Positions 26,201 to 35,200 of a stretch of DNA of 64,000 bases are shown here, in pieces. The stretch covers positions 16,728,591 through 16,792,590 of the forward strand of contig NC_065879.2 in NCBI RefSeq assembly GCF_932274485.2, given 5' to 3'. Position 1 is the first letter of the stretch, and each line of letters starts with the position of its first letter. Source of the stretch: Patella vulgata. Taxonomy: Eukaryota > Mollusca > Gastropoda > Patellidae. Below the pieces are notes generated by a model. That model was given only the letters and a program-made list of their open reading frames with translations. It was not told the DNA's origin and did not search any database. A program made the translations under genes and the position numbers.

Positions 26201-29200
26201 TCTTATATCGAATTCCAACTGCCAAGGAATCTTTTACCTGCACGCCAATGCAGGCCACGAAATTTCAAATTTTGGCGTAACCAGAAAAATGGTTGCGGGT
26301 TTATGCTCTGCGTAACCATTTTCTTTGGTTAAGTCAGATGACCATTGCGTAACCAATTGGTTACATAAAATGGTTGCGCTGTTTTCATGTTTTATCCAGA
26401 TTTAAATGGTGCTATTATTCATTTCCACTTGCAGTGAATGTATTTTTTAAAGAAAAAACTTGACTAATTTATATTCTTTTATATTTAATATTATATTTTG
26501 AGGTTAAGTGTTTATGACTTAAATCCCACTGTGTCTCCATTTAAAAAATAAAACGTTAGAAAAAAAATGTTCAACTTCACTAAATCCCTATACATTTTAA
26601 TAATGAGGGGAATCGGTTCTAAAAAGTACTAATGGATTTTCGTTTTTGTATCATATCTGACCTTCAAACACCAGGAATGATAGCTACCACATTGTTTTTG
26701 GTCACTGAAGACTACATGCGTACTTCATATTACACTTGTCACTTGCAATCATTCATCCAAGCACGTAGCATGAGATAGCCTCACTCATAGGTAGCGAATG
26801 ATTGATTTATAAACCTCGGCACTCTATACACAAAGTCTCAAAAGGAAACAGAATAGTTTGATGTCATGAAATAATATTAAAATAGACAGGGTAGTAAAAT
26901 CGTTTACATTATCGCTCGAGCAATGCCGGTGAGGGGGTCAAAGTTGACGACATACATACGGGTCATTGGTACTACAGCATGGCTATAGTGAAAATTGAAA
27001 GGAACACGTGTAGTATATTCTTTGGAAATATAGCCGACATGTTAAAAAGTCAAACTCATTTCTCATTTTGTGTTTGAAAATCCAAAGGTACGCTTTCAAA
27101 TATTTATGGCATAACTAATCATTTAAAGAATTAGGGGTGAGGGGCATTTTTAAATCAACCTGCTTGCAACTGGTCAATAGCCTACGTGGTGTCAAAATAC
27201 GTAATCTGTCCAAGTACCGGTAAGATGGAGAAATGAAATGCCAAGAATGAATGAATGGAGTTTGTGCTATAATAAAAATAATTTAGACCTGTGTCACAAG
27301 TCATCCTGTATAAAAATTGATCAAATGTGAATAAATCTGTTAATGAAATTTGTTAACGTAACCGATATTTCAATTTGCGTAACTAGGAAATCGGTCGCGT
27401 GTTTTTGAGGTGGCAAGACCGCATGTAACCGATTGGTACCGTTAGCGTGAAATTTCGTGGCCTGCAATGTGTTCACAGGTCCACGGGTTTTTCATCCCAT
27501 CCATACGACTAGACAGCTGACCTTCTCATTCCCTAGGTCCTCCACCATTGACAAGGGAAAACCACGCAGGAACATCCCGATGAACTTTCTTGGCCAACAC
27601 CGAAAGCGAACCTGCAACCTCCAGTCTAGAGAGCCAGCGTCTTACTCACTTAGCCACTGTGGCTCCCCAGAATTACAATGAAGTATTAGAATAAATGTAC
27701 ATACCACATCTTCTTCAGCCTTCCATTTTAATCTACTTATATCTGGATCTATCTGATACCAACGTTTACGACACTGTTCCGCACTTCTTGCTTCCATCAT
27801 ATATGATACTATAATTACAAATATACATTATCATACTATAAAATTACAATAAATAAATACATATCTTATGTCGCAAATCAAAGGTGGTTTAACCCAGATA
27901 TTCTCTATGAAGAGAGAGAGAAATGGGGTTTAATGTCCACTCAAAACAAACTAGGTCATTTCGGGACTAATATATGGCTCATTTTTATTTCAATAATTCG
28001 CTTGCACGTTGGGGCCTTTAGCAGTGGGAGGAAACAGGAGGACCTGGAGAACACCCACAAGGTTGGACAGACGACCCTACTCCTTGTCACGTACAACCCC
28101 ATTGTCGAAACCATGTCAGTTGACTCAATGACAGACCTTATACGCTCTAACATTTGGGCCATCCAACCCCCCTTATTCACTATGGACTACCTGACCTTAT
28201 CAGTATGTTCCCTACACATCTGAGTAATTTTTTGTTATACATGTACTTTTATAAAAAATCTCTGTAGATAATTTACCTTTCTTCCATTTTATTCTCTCTG
28301 ATGGGATATTACAAACAAATTTAACACATTCTCCCAATTTCTCATCTTCATCTTCTGTCCAAGGTCTGTAATTATTCAAATAATATCAAATGTGAAATCC
28401 TATTGTAACTTGTAAAGTTTGAGTGAAGGAGGTGTACTTGTATAATAATCAAATAATGGGACAATCAAAACTTCTTTAACCAAGTTAAACCAATAACAAT
28501 AACTCTCTAACTAGGCAAGTGGGTTACAAGTGGCTCCTTGCTTTCATTAACCCATTTAACCCTAGACCCAATTAAAAGATTAGCCACCGCCAAACGACAG
28601 GTACGAACTGATTCACATTCGTCAAAAATGGGTTAAAAAGTACTTCATCCTGTAGTTAATAAAGAAGTGAAATGAATCGAGAGCTAATGAAAATGGGAAT
28701 ACATCATACAGTGTGCTATGAGAGAAATTCTGCTGCGGCAGTGTAGCTATTGCCTACTATCATTTCAATCACTCCAACTGTCATCGGGATCTTTAAGAGT
28801 TAATACAGTCAGTGAGACATAACATCTAAATATCTAAGATGATTAACTGAAAAGTCGAGATATTTTCATGAGTGACTCACAAGCTATGGTGGCTCAGTGT
28901 GTGGGATGCTGGCTTGCTAACATGGAGGTCCTGTGTTTGATTAAGTGGATTTTTCAGCGTGATCCCCCTCCCTTTTCAGTAGTGCAGGGCAGAGGGCCTG
29001 GTGAGGGACAATGTATAGCCGGGATGGGATGAAAAAACGAGTTCCTGTGTACACATGGGCGTGCATGTAAATGAACCCTTGATAGTTGGAATTCGATATA
29101 AGAGTATACCAGAGTGGGCTGTCTGGGCAAAATTTCCCTCATAGAAAACTGTATGGCGTAAGCCTATCTTCATTAGCCCAGTAGGACCTTGAAACCCATT

Positions 29201-32200
29201 TCATAAGTGACTTACTTTTGACGTAATCCAAAATTAAGATTAGCTTGGTAAAACTGCATGGCTTGAAAAGGTGTACGATTTGTCTGAAAAAAATTTTTAT
29301 AAAGAATTTGAAATTTTACATTTAATTTTTGTTCAATGATTCGTATTTGTCCTTTTTAACTTTTTGTCACTGGTCGCTAGTGACCAATTCTATTGTACAG
29401 TGTTCTAATCATAGAATGTGGCCCAGTAACACGGTGTCATATAGAAGGTTTGAAGTCTCTGATAGTCTTTTGAGAAATTTTTAATCTCATACAAACTACA
29501 ATATTGAGAAAGTTGAATCTCTAAGAAGAATATCCATCCAAAATCTTATCCTTAATTCATCCAAAATTTTGGATTTTCACACAGTCAATTTTTTGTATTA
29601 GACGATCTTACCCAAATTCATCCTCTACAATTTGGGAATATTACAAAGTTTATTTCTGTATTCCAATTCATACTTACAAATGTATTAAACAACCTTATTC
29701 TTAATTTATTCTACCTCACAATTCCTCTACAATTGGGATTTTCATATAGTTAACTTTTGTATTCTATTTTTTTTTTTTTTTTTTATTATAAACAATATTT
29801 TTATTCAGGTTGTCTTAATGGGATTGGGAAAAAGGCTTAGCCCATGTAAATCCCCTATCCCTAATTCTAATTCTTTCTTATGCCAAATTCATCTACAAAT
29901 TAGGATATTTATATAGTCGACTTTTATATTTTAATTCTTTCTTAGACCAAAATCATCTACAAAGTAGGATATTTCTATATTCAACTTTTGTACTCTTTCC
30001 TACCCCAAATTATGATATTTAAACTGCTAATTTTTGTATATCAATTCCTTCCTACAAATTCTGTAAAGTATTTAGATGATCTTCCTACAAATTTTGTAAA
30101 GTATTTAGATGATCTTCCTACAAATTCTGTAAAGTATTTAGATGATCTTCCTACAAATTCTGTAAAGTATTTAGATGATCTTCCTACAAATTTTGTAAAG
30201 TATTTAGATGATCTTCCTACAAATTCTGTAAAGTATTTAGATGATCTTCCTACAAATTCTGTAAAGTATTTAGATGATCTTCCTACAAATTTTGTAAAGT
30301 ATTTAGATGATCTTCCTACAAATTCTGTAAAGTATTTAGATGATCTTCCTACAAATTTTGTAAAGTATTTAGATGATCTTCCTACAAATTTTGTAATTTA
30401 TTTAGACAATCTTACCCCTAATTCCTCTACAATCTGGTCCCAATGTCCTGTTTTATATTTCTCAACAAGTTGTAAAAGATTTTCTGTTTCTTCTTCTGTC
30501 CAATCTTGTTTATTTATCTCTGGGTTGACGACAACTCGCCAAATCTTCTGTAGCTCATACCATTCTCTCTTACCATCAAACTTTTAATACAAATACACTA
30601 TTGCTATTCTCACTTAGCATCAAACTTTTAATACAAATACAATATATATTCTCTCTTACCATCAAACTTTTAATATAAATACAATATCTTTCACCTAAAA
30701 TTCAATGATTTGCCTAGGAAAGGACTGGTCTATTTCTGGTACAAATGGCACATTGCACCTCCTGATCAAGATAAATGGGGTTTAACGTCCTACTGTTCTG
30801 AACTGAGTTTAACATCTACTCGACACAAACTAGGTCATTTCGGGACTAACATATAGTTTAATTTTTATTTCAATAATTTGCTTGTGCTTAGGGGTCTTTA
30901 GCCGTGGCAGCAAACCAGAGGACCCAAAGAAAATCCACGAGGTTGGACAAGCGACGTACTCCTTGTCACGTTCAAGCGGGAAATCGAAACCATACCACTT
31001 TTCTCAATGTCAGACCTTGCGATTTCACGAACACGCATTAAACTAGATTACCCAACCATATTTGATGTTGTACAGATAATATTTAGCACATGGAGCGTAA
31101 ACGGTAAATTCCATATAAATTTAGTTACCATGCAACATAGATGTAAACAGATGTAAACACAGTAAAATTAACATACCTCTATTTTAGCAATTCTCATCCA
31201 GTCAACTTTCTCCTCATCAACATTTTTCAATAAATACTCTTCAGTTGTTGTCCTAAAAAACACAATATTATTTTATGTTGACCATAGTGTTGTTTGGAAA
31301 AGAAGGGAAGGGATGGGAAATGGGGTTTAACATCCACTCAACACAAACTAAGTCATTTCAGGACTAACATATGGTTCAATTCTATTTCAATAATTCGCTT
31401 GCACGTAGGGGTCTTTAGCAGTGGGAGGAAACCGGAGGACCCGGAGAAAACGTACAACCGGGGAATCGAAACCACGTCAGTTGCCTCATGACAGACCTTA
31501 TGATACAACACGCAAACGCTAACCATTCGACCATCCAATCCCCCATTTGGAATAGAAACAGAGATTAGAAAGGTTTTTATACCAAACTTGTTTTATTTTT
31601 AAAGAACATTTTATAAATTTACTATTCCTTCTCACATCTAGAAAATTCATTGAATGAAACAAAGATCACATGTCTTCAACACCAAATAAAATAAAAAGTT
31701 TTATAAGTAGCTAAGTCTCTAACTCAATATTATCCAAAGTCTTCCACATTGAAAACACCAATTATTTGTCAATTTAAATCAACATGGATGTAGTGATCTT
31801 ACTGGGAAAAGATCGGCTTCTGATATCCAATATTTAAGACAAAATAAACATTTTACCATTGGTATACGAATTGTGTAACATATTGCCTTTCAACACCATT
31901 TGTAACAAAAGAACTCAAAGAACAAGGCTAGACATATTCCATAAGTCATGTCAAAAGGTGACGCCATATTCTTATCTGGAGAGCCTGCACAATAAATACT
32001 ATCGGTGTAGACTGGAATAACCAGACGCTAGAGATTGCCATTCGATTGAGACTTCTGGTGTATTTCGCCGAACATAAATGATTAGAAATTACAGTATAAA
32101 CGGAAAGGATTGAATGTAAATCAGTTTATATACATTCATATTACATTAATAAATGCGTTGCGACCCATTTGTGTCAATTTCTAGGTCCCAAATAGTAACA

Positions 32201-35200
32201 ATTTAGCTCCTTTAAGTGCAGTGAGATCGCACTACACAATGGAGATCAATCTGTTTCACACTATGTAAAAGATGACTGACATTTTAGTTCACATGCTTTA
32301 TACATGTAGGTCTATGTGTGACGTCACATCATTCGCCTTGATAGCACATGTGTTGTTTACATCGGACATAATTAACACAAACTGATCTGAGCAGAATTAG
32401 TCCTTTTACTAATTTTATGCCCTTGTGCACTATTTTATATACCCATTTACACTAAATAGGAAATATTCTTTATCCAGGTATACTTACAACATATTTATTG
32501 CTTTTCTTAATGTTTTAAAAAATGCTTTCAAAATTCAATTTGCGGAAGAAAAAAGGTTAATATTGAGAGCTAATTAACTCACACCGACATCATCCCTGTC
32601 AGTGATAGTAGCGACCAAGCGAATATTTACTGCTGATCATTTTGATATGAGATATGTTCAGGTAAGCTAAAAAAAAACCTGTTTAAGCATTGTTAAAAAT
32701 CTACTCACTTTTTGAGAGAAATTTCTTGATCAAGTTCTTCAATTTTTTTTTCTAGAGCTTCCTTTTCTACACCAAATGCTTTCAGTTTTTTATTTTCTAA
32801 AATTTCTCTCCTATTCATAAGGGGTTGGAGTAATTTCTGGAGTGAATCTTTACTAACAGCTGATATTAACTGACGCTGTGCTTTAGCTGGCCCTGTCAAT
32901 AAAAATAAAACATACAGATTTCAAATGAAATTAAATGTGGTTTAATGTCTTAAAGAGAGAGAGAGAGTTTAACCTCTGCTGACACAAACTGGGTCATTTC
33001 GGGATTAACATATAGTTCAATTATATTTCAATAATTCCCGTTCACGTAGGGGTCTTTAGCAGTGGGGCGAAACCAGAGGACCCGGAGAAAACCTACTCCT
33101 TGTCACGTCCAAGCAGAGAATTGAAACCACGCCACTTCACTCGGTGAAAGATCTTATAGTTTCACATGTACGCGTTTTCAATTCGGCTAACATAAATCTG
33201 GTTTATTGCTTTATTACTATTTTATTAAAACAAAATAAAAAAATGTACTTACAGCCTAACATTATCTTAGCTTCCTGTTTTTTCTCATTCAATAATCCTT
33301 TTAACTTGACATCTTCATTTGGTGGCGGAGGCTTAAATTAAATACGGAATATCTGTCAGTAAACTTTACAAGTAAGAAATATCTTTCAGTATATTCAGAA
33401 ATCTAAATTTTGTGTTCATAAAACTATAAATCAGACAATTATTGTAAACTGATATCTGGCAGTAAAAGTTCTTGAATATCTTATTTAATGGAAAATATAA
33501 ACTATTTGTATTGAAAACACACTCATAGACAGCCATTTTGTTATCTGGTTGACATGGGATTTAATTGATTTCAAATCATTACCAATCCTGTAGAATTTCT
33601 GAAGTATGGAAGATTGAGATATCTATGTTCTTTAGAAGTCGAAGGTTTGAATTCTGTTTTAACTCCTCCTTCTAATTCAGCTTCTAACATACGCTGAAAA
33701 ACAGTTCAGAGATAATAACGTATAATAATTTAATGAAGCCCTTGACTGGAGAAAAACTGATAAAAACTAAACAGTGAGGTAGGTGGAAGAATTCTGTGTA
33801 ACAACTGCTTTCCCGAGGATCTAAGATGTTAGGCGATCAGTAAGTAATCTTGAACGAATAAGTAAAGGATCCCCTAACCCAAGAGCCTGAGTTGATAAGA
33901 CAGGATTTAATGATAAAGCTTTGGTTTTACCAGGTATCCGTACTGACTGGGCTAATGAAGACAGGCATAGGCCATACAGGGAGCTATGAAGGAAATTTTG
34001 CCCGCACAGCAGCACTTCGGCCTATTCTTACTTTAAATTCCAACTGTCAAGGGTTCTATTATGTGCACGCCAACTTGGTTTTTGGAATGACTAGACACTA
34101 TTCTCTATGTCCTGCACCACTAATAAGGGGAAACCACGTCATAAAATCCTCGTAAATTTTCTCTGCCAACACTGGAAGCGAACTCAAGGCCTCCTGGTTA
34201 GCGAGCAAGCATCTTACTCACTTAGCCACTGTGGCTCCATTGTAAGTGATGATGATGATCGTGAAGATAATATTGATAATAATACTACTGACCTGTTTTT
34301 CTCTATTTTCGTTTATAGCAACTTGAATACTTTGTATATGTTCTGAGATGATTTCCTGGTAAGCTCTGTTTAAAGCCAGACAAGTCTCTACATTTATAGG
34401 AAGTTCCGCCATAACATTATCTTCTCCATCTTCATCAATTGATCCCAGCCGACTTCTAGAATCCTCATCCAAACCCAATGACTACAAACAAATAATAACC
34501 ATTCTGAAACATTAATGTGTCTAACCAGGTATAATGTCTCGGTCATAACTGCTGGACATGTCCTACTTGGATTGGCAAATGTCTGATATGGAATATACCC
34601 AAGAGGACATTAAGATATGTGAATCATATTTAAAATTCCAAAATATATTGAGTGTACTGAGGGTATATAACTATTACACTAATACCTCATATCGCAATCA
34701 ACTAAAAGCACATAAAAGATGAAATTAAAAAAATGTCTACAAATGTGCAAAATCTTAAGTCACTGAACATGATTGTGTATTTTTCCGAGCAAAATGTAAT
34801 TTATTTTTCACGGTTTAATGAACGCTAAAATGTTTGTTTATTTAATATTTAATTAAGAAAACAAATCAAAATACCAACACAAGATGATCATATAATTAAC
34901 TCATTTTAAATATGTTTGATTCCATGTGCAAGAAATTAGAATAAAATAATGTTTAATGTTACCCCTTCATAGTAAGTCAAACCAGAGGCTGAAGATGCTG
35001 AAAAATAAAAGGTTTTTATTTCAATGCTACAACTTCATAGATAATGCATTGGTTTCCAGCAAATGCCTGAACAATCAACAAGATCAATACAAGAAGGCTC
35101 AGGCACCAATATCCCAAGATGCATGTATGCAAAAATTAAATCAAATAAGTTTACATGGAAATACAGAATCTTGAATCTTAGAAAGAAACATGTGCCCATA

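Larger units (their letters stand above)
24460..31252 (-). other. SNAPC4: SNAPC4 exons encoding the Myb DNA-binding repeats
   Basis: Eight exons (7-14) encode the family's 4.5 Myb repeats at about residues 260-530. Visible tryptophan landmarks are KQDWTEEET...GHWDQIVEEL (repeat a), KPWTEDEDE (b), LKWKAEEDV...KDWIKVSRYI (c) and GNWAKVAACLEGR (d). In repeat d the first tryptophan position appears to be Phe (GFTYQED). These repeats contact the proximal sequence element. Confidence 0.85.

Noticed and set aside
29988-30587. 199-codon + strand open frame with an 11-residue repeat
   Set aside because: It is the translation of the 33-bp intronic array and overlaps SNAPC4 exon 8 on the other strand.
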